This document shows positions 20,110 through 27,465 of a stretch of DNA of 64,000 nucleotides, piece by piece. The position numbers and the translations under genes are program-made. The first letter of the stretch is position 1. Each line of letters starts with the position of its first letter. The notes under the pieces were generated by a model, which was given only the letters and a program-made list of their open reading frames with translations, was not told the origin of the DNA and did no database searches. Source of the stretch: Abyssalbus ytuae (GTDB lineage Bacteria > Bacteroidota > Bacteroidia > Flavobacteriales > Flavobacteriaceae); the NCBI RefSeq assembly GCF_022807975.1, contig NZ_CP094358.1, positions 1,178,001 through 1,242,000 of the forward strand. Direction: 5' to 3'.

Positions 20110-21414
20110 GTGAAAAGAGAACAATTACTTGAATTGTTAGAAAACCAAGAAGAAATATCAAAACTCTCCGAGCTTGAAAAAGAATATCCTTACTGGGAAA
20201 AATTCAAACATAAAGCAAAAGGTTTAACTACCGACCCTAAGCTTCTTTGGAAGTTTGTGAAATTACAACAAGATAGAAATGTGTCTAGAATAAAAATATG
20301 TGATACCAATAGTTTTAACTTTAAGTATAACATTTCCGGAAATACACTTGAAAGACTACACAAATTTGATTTAAACTTTGGTGGGGTTTTAGAGGGAAGT
20401 TCAATTATTCCTGACAAGGACAAAGACAGGTTTCTTATTAGTTCATTAATGGAAGAAGCAATTGCTTCAAGTCAATTGGAAGGAGCAATTACTACCCGGG
20501 AAGTAGCCAAGGCAATATTAAGGACTAAACGTAAGCCAAAAAATCCTTCTGAAAGGATGATTTTAAATAACTATATCACAATAAAGGAAATTATCACATT
20601 GAAAGGAGAAACACTTACTCCTGAAATAATCAAACAAATTCACAGTCTTATAACGAAAAACACTTTAGACAAGCAAGAATATGAAGGGGAATTTAGGACT
20701 TCAGATAATGTAAAAGTAGTAGACGACATTACTGGTGAAGTATTTTATGACCCACCCAAATTTGAGGACATTGAAAAATTAATGAATAGCTTTTGTGAAT
20801 TTGCAAACTCGCCGCAAAAAGACAAAGATTTCATTCACCCAATAATAAGAGGAATTATACTCCACTTTTTAATTGGTTACATCCATCCATTTGTTGATGG
20901 AAACGGCAGAACAGCAAGGGCAATATTTTATTGGTATCTAATAAAACAAGGATATTGGCTTGTAGAATTTCTTTCTATTTCAAGAATAATAATTAAATCA
21001 CCAGGTCAATACGCCAGAGCCTCTCTCTATACCGAATATGATGAGAATGATTTGACATATTTTATCGACTTTAATTTAAAATCGATGGAACTCGCATTGA
21101 AAAGCTTAAAAGAATACATACACAGAAAAATATCAGAAAAGAAAAATCTGTTTAAAATAATAAGAAGCGTTGATGTTAATGAACGACAGGCTGAAATTAT
21201 CAAAAACTTAATAAATGAACCTGAATCTATTTTAAGCATCAACGAGATTCAAAGTAAATTTGGAACTTCATATCAAACAGCAAGAACTGATTTAATGGAA
21301 CTCGAAAGTAAAGGGTATCTGTCAAGCAAAATGACAGGCAAGAAATTCATCTACTTCAAATCCCCGGAATTTAACGAAAAAATAAAGAAAAGTACTTTGC
21401 CCAACAATATTTAA
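20110..21414 (+). CDS. Fic-domain AMP transferase with inhibitory motif and winged helix
   Basis: A 434-residue Fic protein. The active-site motif HPFVDGNGR is at residues 259-267 with the catalytic His intact, so it should transfer AMP (or another nucleotide moiety) to a target protein. An N-terminal inhibitory helix is present: SSQLEG at 120-125 fits (S/T)xxxE(G/N), as in self-inhibited Fic proteins. A C-terminal winged-helix segment (about 355-425) suggests DNA binding. The start is GTG. The gene is alone in its unit; the likely end of the cassette, TTTGCCCAAC at 21396-21405, lies within its last codons. A role as a toxin or stress regulator is inference. Confidence 0.85.
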   Translation: MKREQLLELLENQEEISKLSELEKEYPYWEKFKHKAKGLTTDPKLLWKFVKLQQDRNVSRIKICDTNSFNFKYNISGNTLERLHKFDLNFGGVLEGSSIIPDKDKDRFLISSLMEEAIASSQLEGAITTREVAKAILRTKRKPKNPSERMILNNYITIKEIITLKGETLTPEIIKQIHSLITKNTLDKQEYEGEFRTSDNVKVVDDITGEVFYDPPKFEDIEKLMNSFCEFANSPQKDKDFIHPIIRGIILHFLIGYIHPFVDGNGRTARAIFYWYLIKQGYWLVEFLSISRIIIKSPGQYARASLYTEYDENDLTYFIDFNLKSMELALKSLKEYIHRKISEKKNLFKIIRSVDVNERQAEIIKNLINEPESILSINEIQSKFGTSYQTARTDLMELESKGYLSSKMTGKKFIYFKSPEFNEKIKKSTLPNNI

Positions 21415-21543
21415 CCTCAATTACGGCGCCCCGAAGCTTCGAGATAACCACGCCCGGATCTCTGGACGGCAAACCCTAGGAACTGCTGCCAAAAAACATT
21501 AACTTTAATCCCGTAACCGGTGGTTATAAGGAGACCGTTACCT
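21399..21543 (+). repeat. Decayed junction site between Fic and EreA-like units
   Basis: A palindrome GTAACCGGT ... ACCGTTAC (21513-21521 with 21534-21541, one unpaired base) ends in a GTTACC core directly before the next gene, and GCCCAAC near the Fic stop is a candidate opposite arm. A second inverted repeat, CGAGAT/ATCTC, lies inside. Weaker than the sites further right. Confidence 0.4.
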
Positions 21544-21563
21544 TACTGATAAAACAAATAATT

Positions 21564-22757
21564 ATGAGAAATACAATACTCTTGCTCCTGCTTCTCTCAA
21601 AAATTTATTGTTATTCACAAAACCCTGAAATTAAACCTTACGTTGATTATTTAAAGAAAACAGAAAACAAGTCTGCAAAAGATTACATTTTACAACAATT
21701 TAAAACACACGATATCGTGATTCTTTGTGAAAGACATCACAGGGAATTTTCTCAATACGAATTGATAAAAGAAATCTTATCTGACGAATATTTCAAAAAA
21801 AATGTAAAAAATATTTTCACTGAAATCGGAGTAATTAATCTGCAACCCGAAATAACCGAATTTCTGAAAACTAACGGATTAGACAGCCTTTATGTAGAAA
21901 ACAAACTAAACGATTTTCAACAAAATGCAAGTTTTTATTTTGTTTGGGAACAGTATAATTTTCATTTTTTCCTAAAAACTATTTATGATATCAACAATAA
22001 CTCCGAAAATCAAATCTCACTCTACCCTTCCGATTCTGAATTTGACTGGAAAAAGGTAAAAACAGCTGAGGACTATAAAAGAGAATATGAAATTGAAATT
22101 GAACCAAGAGACAGTATTATAGCATTTAACATTATTAACCGGTATAAAAAAATTAAGTCCGAAAAAAATAAAAAAGCACTTGTAATTTTAAATTACCGGC
22201 ACGCATTTAAAATTCACACCATTCGAAGTAATGGCGAATTACAACAAAACACAGGCAAATACCTATCCGATTATTTTGGTAATCGTTTAGTTAGTATTCT
22301 ATTAAATTGCCCCATTTTTTTTAAAAAGGATAAAAAGTGGGAATATAAACTTATACAAGATGGTAAATGGGATGCGGCCTTCAAAAAACTGGACATAGAT
22401 AACATGGGGTTTGATTTTAAGAACTCTGTTTTTGGAAATGATAAATTCGATCTTTGGAATGAAATAGAAGATATTAAATATAAAGATGTGTTTGATGGTT
22501 TTGTGTTTTATAAAACCATTGAAAACCATGACTTAATAGAATACTATAAGGGACTAATTTCTAAAGATTTTGAAAACGAATTCTTTAGAAGGCTTAAAAT
22601 ACAATTAGAATATTTTGAGAACACATCATTTCTAGAAAAAATTGAAGATAAAACTTTTAGAGAGGGTGTTGTAAAAGAATGGAATACCAAAAAAAATATA
22701 AAATATGGGAATCTCAAATATTTAATTGAGAGTAGAGATAAATATTTTATTAAATAA
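21564..22757 (+). CDS. Exported EreA/ChaN-like protein of unknown function
   Basis: A 397-residue protein with a signal peptide (1-19, IYCYSQ). The first half has features of the erythromycin-esterase / Tiki-like clan: HDIVILCERHHREFSQYELI followed by FTEIG, and later RDSIIAFNIINRYK and ALVILNYRHAF, where His and Glu residues would sit in the active site. The C-terminal ~150 residues are not recognisable. Export makes antibiotic esterase activity unlikely; a periplasmic hydrolase is possible. Single-gene unit of the array. Confidence 0.5.
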   Translation: MRNTILLLLLLSKIYCYSQNPEIKPYVDYLKKTENKSAKDYILQQFKTHDIVILCERHHREFSQYELIKEILSDEYFKKNVKNIFTEIGVINLQPEITEFLKTNGLDSLYVENKLNDFQQNASFYFVWEQYNFHFFLKTIYDINNNSENQISLYPSDSEFDWKKVKTAEDYKREYEIEIEPRDSIIAFNIINRYKKIKSEKNKKALVILNYRHAFKIHTIRSNGELQQNTGKYLSDYFGNRLVSILLNCPIFFKKDKKWEYKLIQDGKWDAAFKKLDIDNMGFDFKNSVFGNDKFDLWNEIEDIKYKDVFDGFVFYKTIENHDLIEYYKGLISKDFENEFFRRLKIQLEYFENTSFLEKIEDKTFREGVVKEWNTKKNIKYGNLKYLIESRDKYFIK

Positions 22758-22892
22758 AAACAGTGCATACATCCCCAGCCATTAAATTATAAATGCTTCA
22801 TAAATTTTAAGGGAGTTTCCTGCCCCTCAACTCCAAAAAAACAAAGGCTATAAAAATTATTTTGCTTTTATATAAGAAACTGTCTATATTCG

Positions 22893-22991
22893 ATATACCT
22901 CATTCTTACCCTTGTAGCATACATACTTACACATAGCCATCTATTTTGGCATATTAACAAGGGTAAACATAAGTATATAAATAAGTTGTGC
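22893..22991 (+). repeat. Class 3 junction site
   Basis: A two-step imperfect stem: ATATAC (22893-22898) pairs with GTATAT (22973-22978), and inside it TTACCCTTGT (22906-22915) pairs perfectly with ACAAGGGTAA (22957-22966), around a 41-base loop. It ends in GTTGTGC at 22985-22991, which starts the AHSA1 unit. The right 40 bases recur at 20011-20050. Confidence 0.6.
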
Positions 22992-23039
22992 GTCAGCTAA
23001 AGAAAACGACCAAAAAAACAAATTAACAGATAAAAACGA

Positions 23040-23663
23040 ATGAGAAAAACACTTGGAATTTTAATCTTGACAATAGTATCATTAAGTGCTTGCAAGAATA
23101 AAGAATACAAAAATTCTGGACAAAACAATGAAAATATAAAAATGGAAACAAAGGAAATAGAAAATTTAGAAAACACATTTATCATAAGCCATACATTTGA
23201 AACGGATAAAAAAACATTGTTCAATATGTGGATTGACCCTGAAACTTATACAAGTTGGATGGGACCGACAGGAGCAGAAATGTCATTTTTGAATTCTGAC
23301 ATAAAAGAAAACGGAACTGCACTTTGGCAAATGACAACACCTGACCAATTGACTAAATATGGTAAATTACATTACAAAACCATAAACCCGAATGAACAAT
23401 TGGTGTATGTGCAAAACTTCAGTGATAAGGACGGAAATTTTATAAAAGCACCATTTTCAGAAACCTATCCTGACAGTCTATTGCTAACTGCTAATTTTGT
23501 ACAAGAAGCGGAGAATAAAGTAAAAATGACCATTAAATGGGAAATCTTTGGCGAATCAACAGAAATTGAAAGAAAGACATTTAATGAAATGAAACCCTAC
23601 ATGGTTAAAGGTTGGAATGAATCATTTGAAAAGATTGAAAAATTATTGAACACAAAGAAATAA
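23040..23663 (+). CDS. AHSA1/SRPBCC-domain protein with lipoprotein signal
   Basis: 207 residues. From about residue 40 it is an AHSA1-type START-like domain: ISHTFETDKKTLFNMWIDPETYTSWMGP at the start and VKGWNESFEKIEKLL at the end. Such proteins bind hydrophobic ligands or Hsp90-like partners and are normally cytoplasmic. Here 35 residues precede it with a hydrophobic segment and LSAC, a lipoprotein signal. An internal ATG at 23142 (METKEIENLE) would give the normal cytoplasmic form and cannot be excluded as an extra start. Single-gene unit: it begins GTTGTGCGT and ends ACGTACAAC. Confidence 0.75.
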   Translation: MRKTLGILILTIVSLSACKNKEYKNSGQNNENIKMETKEIENLENTFIISHTFETDKKTLFNMWIDPETYTSWMGPTGAEMSFLNSDIKENGTALWQMTTPDQLTKYGKLHYKTINPNEQLVYVQNFSDKDGNFIKAPFSETYPDSLLLTANFVQEAENKVKMTIKWEIFGESTEIERKTFNEMKPYMVKGWNESFEKIEKLLNTKK

Positions 23664-23672
23664 AAAGCCGAA

Positions 23673-23806
23673 CGTACAACATTGTGTATAAGCAATAGCG
23701 GGTTAAGTGCTTATTTAAATTTTTAAAACTATTAATGAAAGGTTGGTTCTATATGACAGTATAGTGGCTAAAAATCCGCTACTGCTCATACAGGAGACCG
23801 TTGGCA
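23673..23806 (+). repeat. Class 2 junction site (attC-like)
   Basis: Between ACAAC (end 23680) and GTTGGCA (23800-23806), 17-base arms 23685-23701 and 23776-23792 pair at 15 positions (TGTATAAGCAATAGCGG against CCGCTACTGCTCATACA), leaving a ~74-base loop. The outer boxes are separated from the arms by unpaired, unequal spacers, as in attC sites. Confidence 0.65.
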
Positions 23807-24056
23807 GTAAGGCAAAAACTGCCACATCTGAACATTAAACAATAACAGAAAAACAATCACCTTAAAAAGATTTACCTCATATTTAAACAGAGTATACAGT
23901 TGAAGAAAAGAAACCATCAATAATAAATGAGCGAATAAAAAAGATGAACTAATTACATTTCTTGTCCAATATTTTTTTGAATACTTCTTTCAGAGATTTG
24001 GATAACTATACCTACACTCTTTTGCTGAATTTTGTAAGCAAAATAAAATATAAAAA
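23807..24056. other. AT-rich leader of the SDR unit
   Basis: About 250 bases between the junction site and the SDR gene. No ORF or strong structure was seen. It is long for this array and probably holds the promoter of the three-gene unit. Confidence 0.4.
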
Positions 24057-24890
24057 ATGAGCAATAAAAAAGTGTGGTTCATAACAGGAACATCAAAAGG
24101 ATTTGGGTTGGCATTGACCAAATTGGCTTTATCGCAAGGGCATCAGGTAATTGCAACATCAAGAAATATCGATGAATTAAAAAAATCGATTACAGAAAAT
24201 CAAGACAATCTTTTGCCCTTAAAAGTAGATATTACTTCCGATGAAGAAGTTAAAAATGCCTTTCAACAAGGTATTGAAAAATTTGGAAGAATAGATGTCG
24301 TTGTCAACAATGCAGGTTATTCACTTGTAGGAAGTATGGAGGAAATGACAGATAAGGAATTTCGCCAAACGGTGGATGTCAATCTGTTCGGAACGGTCAA
24401 TGTGTTACGAAATGTAATGCCTTATTTACGAAAACAGCAGTCGGGGCATCTCATCAATATTGCTTCCAATGCAGGTTATGTTGGCTTTGCCAATGCCACA
24501 AGTTACAACGCTTCAAAATTTGCGGTGGTGGGTATTTCCGAAGCATTGGCACAGGAAGTAAATCCTTTTGGAATTAAAGTTACGGTAGTGGCACCAGGAC
24601 AGTTCAGAACCAGTTTTATGGACAAAGGCTCTATGCTGTTTGCTAAAAACAGAATTGCGGTCTATGGATTGGACAAAGCAGAGGAACTTTGGTCAAGTTA
24701 CAGCGGACAACAGCAGGGAGACCCTGAAAAATTGGTAAAGATACTGACTGAAATAGTTGAATTGGAAAACCCACCACTTCGCTTATTATTGGGTTCTGAT
24801 ACTTACGAACTACTAAAAGAGCATCGAGAAAAAGAAATGGAGGAGTTTGAAACGTGGAAACACTTCACTTTATCCACCAATTTTGACTGA
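24057..24890 (+). CDS. Short-chain dehydrogenase/reductase (SDR)
   Basis: The 277-residue protein is a classical SDR: cofactor motif TGTSKGFG (residues 10-17), NNAG, and catalytic Tyr150/Lys154 in YNASK with the Ser further upstream. It would reduce or oxidise a carbonyl or alcohol with NAD(P)(H); the substrate is unknown. It is followed 18 bases later by an AraC regulator and then by a monooxygenase, apparently one transcript and one cassette, which starts GTTGGCAGTAAGG and ends CCCTGCTGCCAAC. Confidence 0.9.
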   Translation: MSNKKVWFITGTSKGFGLALTKLALSQGHQVIATSRNIDELKKSITENQDNLLPLKVDITSDEEVKNAFQQGIEKFGRIDVVVNNAGYSLVGSMEEMTDKEFRQTVDVNLFGTVNVLRNVMPYLRKQQSGHLINIASNAGYVGFANATSYNASKFAVVGISEALAQEVNPFGIKVTVVAPGQFRTSFMDKGSMLFAKNRIAVYGLDKAEELWSSYSGQQQGDPEKLVKILTEIVELENPPLRLLLGSDTYELLKEHREKEMEEFETWKHFTLSTNFD

Positions 24891-24908
24891 CTCTGAATTT
24901 TTATATCA

Positions 24909-25829
24909 ATGAAAAAAGAAAATAATAACCCGTACATATTCAATTCAATATCTGAATTGCACAAGGCTTTAGAAATACCAAAACCCAAACACCCATTGGT
25001 AAGCGTTATAAATTTTGAAGAAGTAAAATGCTTTGAAGATGTGCATTATCGTAAAATTTCTTACAATTTTTATTGTATCGCCATTAAGAAAAACTTTGAA
25101 GGCAAAATGAAATATGGGCAACAATATTATGATTTTGACGAAGGTATAATGACCTTCTTTTCGCCAAGGCAAGTGGTTACTACCAATATTGTTGAGGGAT
25201 TAAAATTAGAAGGATACTGGTTGGTCGTCCATCCCGATTTTTTGGCAAGTTATCCGTTGGCAAAAACCATTAAAAAATATGGTTTCTTTTTTTATGAAGT
25301 AAACGAAGCTTTGCATCTATCTGAACAGGAAGAAGAAATTTTGGAAAACATTTTTGAGAATATAGAACGAGAATACCAAAACAACATTGACCATTTTAGC
25401 CAAGATGTAATGGTTGCACAAATTGAACTGCTTTTGCAATACTGCAATCGCTTCTACAACCGTCAATTCATTACAAGAAAAATTGTCAATGATGAAATTT
25501 TAATTCGTTTGGAAAATCTTTTAATAAACCATTTTAATGACGAAGAAAAATTAGCATCCAGTGTACCGACAGTACAGTATGTTTCCGAACAGCTAAACAT
25601 TTCAACCAATTATTTAGGCGATATGCTTCGCAGTATCACGGGACAAACTACGCAACAACACATTCACAACAAGCTCATTGACAAAGCCAAAGAATTATTG
25701 AGCACAACTAATCTTTCTGTAAGAGAAATTGCTTTTCAGTTAGGATTTGAATATCCGCAATCTTTCAATAAACTATTTAAGAAAAAAACGGATATGTCGC
25801 CAATGGAATTCAGGCAGTCATTTAATTAA
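24909..25829 (+). CDS. AraC family transcriptional regulator
   Basis: A 306-residue regulator with an N-terminal cupin-like sensing domain (about 1-180; FNCIAIKK and the like) and a C-terminal AraC double helix-turn-helix (about 205-305: VSEQLNISTNYLGDMLRSITGQT, then REIAFQLGFEYPQSFNKLFKKKTDMSPMEFR). It sits between the SDR and monooxygenase genes with gaps of 18 and 12 bases and probably controls them. The combination of SDR and AraC regulator is common in Bacteroidota. Confidence 0.9.
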   Translation: MKKENNNPYIFNSISELHKALEIPKPKHPLVSVINFEEVKCFEDVHYRKISYNFYCIAIKKNFEGKMKYGQQYYDFDEGIMTFFSPRQVVTTNIVEGLKLEGYWLVVHPDFLASYPLAKTIKKYGFFFYEVNEALHLSEQEEEILENIFENIEREYQNNIDHFSQDVMVAQIELLLQYCNRFYNRQFITRKIVNDEILIRLENLLINHFNDEEKLASSVPTVQYVSEQLNISTNYLGDMLRSITGQTTQQHIHNKLIDKAKELLSTTNLSVREIAFQLGFEYPQSFNKLFKKKTDMSPMEFRQSFN

Positions 25830-25841
25830 AACAAAATCAAA

Positions 25842-26165
25842 ATGTCAGAAATAAAAAACAACTACGTTACCGTACTTTGGGAAGCACGGGCAAAAAAGGG
25901 AATGGAAGCAGAAATGAAAGCGTTTATCACAGGTGTGGTTACAGGCTCTCGCTATGATGCAGGTTGTATTGAATATGAGGCTCATGAGGTAGAAGGTCAA
26001 TCAGGTACGTTTATCATATTTGAACGCTGGGAAAGCAAAACTGCTCTTGAAGAACATCTTACCTGCAACCGTATGAAAGAAAAAGCACCACAATTATTGG
26101 AATTGATGGAGGGTTCTATTGAAGAAGGAATCCGCTTACTGCAACCATTCAGACCGGAAAAGTAA
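25842..26165 (+). CDS. Antibiotic biosynthesis monooxygenase (ABM) domain protein
   Basis: The 107-residue product is one ABM-type ferredoxin-like domain: VTVLWEARAKKGMEAEMKAFITG, then GCIEYEAHEVEGQSGTFIIFERWESKTALEEHL. Members are small cofactor-free quinol oxygenases or heme-degrading enzymes; the partner SDR suggests quinone or carbonyl detoxification. Last gene of the three-gene unit; the junction site begins 22 bases after its stop. Confidence 0.85.
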   Translation: MSEIKNNYVTVLWEARAKKGMEAEMKAFITGVVTGSRYDAGCIEYEAHEVEGQSGTFIIFERWESKTALEEHLTCNRMKEKAPQLLELMEGSIEEGIRLLQPFRPEK

Positions 26166-26186
26166 GAACGAAAAAAAACACCCTGC

Positions 26187-26425
26187 TGCCAACAATGATA
26201 ACCGTTGCACAAGCCTATAATCTTAAAAATATAAAATGTATTTAAACCCCTGCTGCGCATAGTCTCCTGACTATGTGCCATATATTTTTGTTATTTTCCC
26301 CGCAAGTCGGGAGACTTCGGGGAGCTTGGGGCTACCAATAATTTTAAAATGATTAAAAATCCGTTAGATTTGTAGGTATATATAATAGAGATAAAGTCAA
26401 TATTGACTTTATCCATACGTTGGCT
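26187..26425 (+). repeat. Class 1 junction site, copy A (short form)
   Basis: Runs from TGCCAAC to GTTGGCT. It holds CATAGTC-tcct-GACTATG and AAGTC-ggga-GACTT hairpins, a TAGATTTG promoter-like box (26365-26372) and a perfect 24-base palindrome at 26390-26413. Copies C, D, E share this right part; A and D lack the ~45-base terminator-bearing segment of the long form. Confidence 0.7.
26365..26372 (+). promoter_or_regulatory. Promoter-like -7 box carried in class 1 sites
   Basis: TAGATTTG fits TAnnTTTG and recurs in copies C (30320-30327), D (32659-32666) and E (35194-35201). It points into the next unit, with the 24-base palindrome placed just downstream of the expected transcription start. 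The -33 element is only TTTT-like. Confidence 0.4.
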
Positions 26426-26439
26426 GTAAATTGTAAAAA

Positions 26440-27360
26440 ATGAATAAACTTTTCTTAATATTCTTAATTCTGATTACAACAATATCCTGTAAAAATGAGA
26501 ATTTAAAAAGTGAATCCTTAAATAAAGGTCCATTATATAAAAACACAGAAGAATTAGACAAATCAGCGACTGATACAAAAGAATTTAAAATAAAAGGAAC
26601 GGAAGTTCATCAAATCAAATCTTCAATTAATCAGAAAGCATATGATTTGTATGTAAAACTTCCAAAATCATATTCAAAAACAGATAAAAAGTTTCCAATT
26701 CTAATACTTTCAGATTCTGATTATTCCTTTCCCTTGGTTACGAGTATAAATAGACGATTAAATGTAGAAGAGTATATTCTAATCGGAATTTCCTATTCCA
26801 AAGGGGATAAAAGTACAATTAGTAGAACAAGGGATTATACTCCTACATATTCTCCAAATGAACCGAGAGGACATTCTAAAGAAGCAAGATTAGCTTCAGG
26901 TAAAGCCGATAATTTTATTGCTTTTATTAAAAATGATGTATTCCGGTTTTTAGAAAATAAATATAGAGTTGATATGACAAAAAAAGTATTTGCTGGTCAT
27001 TCCTTTGGTGGCTTATTAGCTAGTTATATGCTTGTAACAACACCTGATTTATTTGAATACTATTTATCTGGAAGTCCTTCATTATGGTATGACAATCATT
27101 GTATAAATAAATTTGAAGATGAATATTTCAAAACGAAACCTAACTTGAAAGCTAATTTTTTTATGTGTATAGGTGCGGATGAAGAAACAAAAACAGGTTC
27201 AAAAATGGTTACAGAGATGTTAGAATTTAAAGAAAGGTTATTATCAAGAAATTATAAAGATTTAAACATCAAATCTATTGTTATAGCAGATGAAGACCAT
27301 CAAACTGTTTATCCAAGCTTTATTACAAAAGGAATCATTTGGGCATTTGGACAAGAATAA
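26440..27360 (+). CDS. Alpha/beta hydrolase (esterase PF00756 type) lipoprotein
   Basis: 306 residues with a lipoprotein signal (TTISC, Cys17). The hydrolase domain shows the nucleophile elbow GHSFGG (Ser188), a later IGADEE acid region and a C-terminal DEDHQTVYP with the catalytic His, as in the esterase D / enterochelin esterase group. It should cleave an ester in the periplasm or at the outer membrane; the substrate is unknown. Single-gene unit with matching ends GTTGGCTGTA and TACAGCTAAC. Confidence 0.85.
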   Translation: MNKLFLIFLILITTISCKNENLKSESLNKGPLYKNTEELDKSATDTKEFKIKGTEVHQIKSSINQKAYDLYVKLPKSYSKTDKKFPILILSDSDYSFPLVTSINRRLNVEEYILIGISYSKGDKSTISRTRDYTPTYSPNEPRGHSKEARLASGKADNFIAFIKNDVFRFLENKYRVDMTKKVFAGHSFGGLLASYMLVTTPDLFEYYLSGSPSLWYDNHCINKFEDEYFKTKPNLKANFFMCIGADEETKTGSKMVTEMLEFKERLLSRNYKDLNIKSIVIADEDHQTVYPSFITKGIIWAFGQE

Positions 27361-27370
27361 AAAATCTACA

Positions 27371-27465
27371 GCTAACAATGGTAACCGTTGCACAAGCCAC
27401 TAATTTTAAGAATACACGATGCATTTAAGCCCATTTTAGGGCTTTTATTTTACATGTTAATTTAC
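27371..27465 (+). repeat. Class 1 junction site, copy B, left part, merging into the IS end
   Basis: From GCTAAC through ACAACCC this copy is the same as the left part of the long copies C, E and F, but it then runs into the transposase gene. It includes the hairpin AAGCCC-attttA-GGGCTT (27427-27444) followed by T-rich DNA, a plus-strand terminator that would shield the transposase gene from the upstream unit. Confidence 0.65.

Noticed and set aside
26390-26413. 24-base palindrome read as a rho-independent terminator
   Set aside because: It has no loop and no following T tract, and lies just before the start of the next unit; an operator or site arm is more likely.
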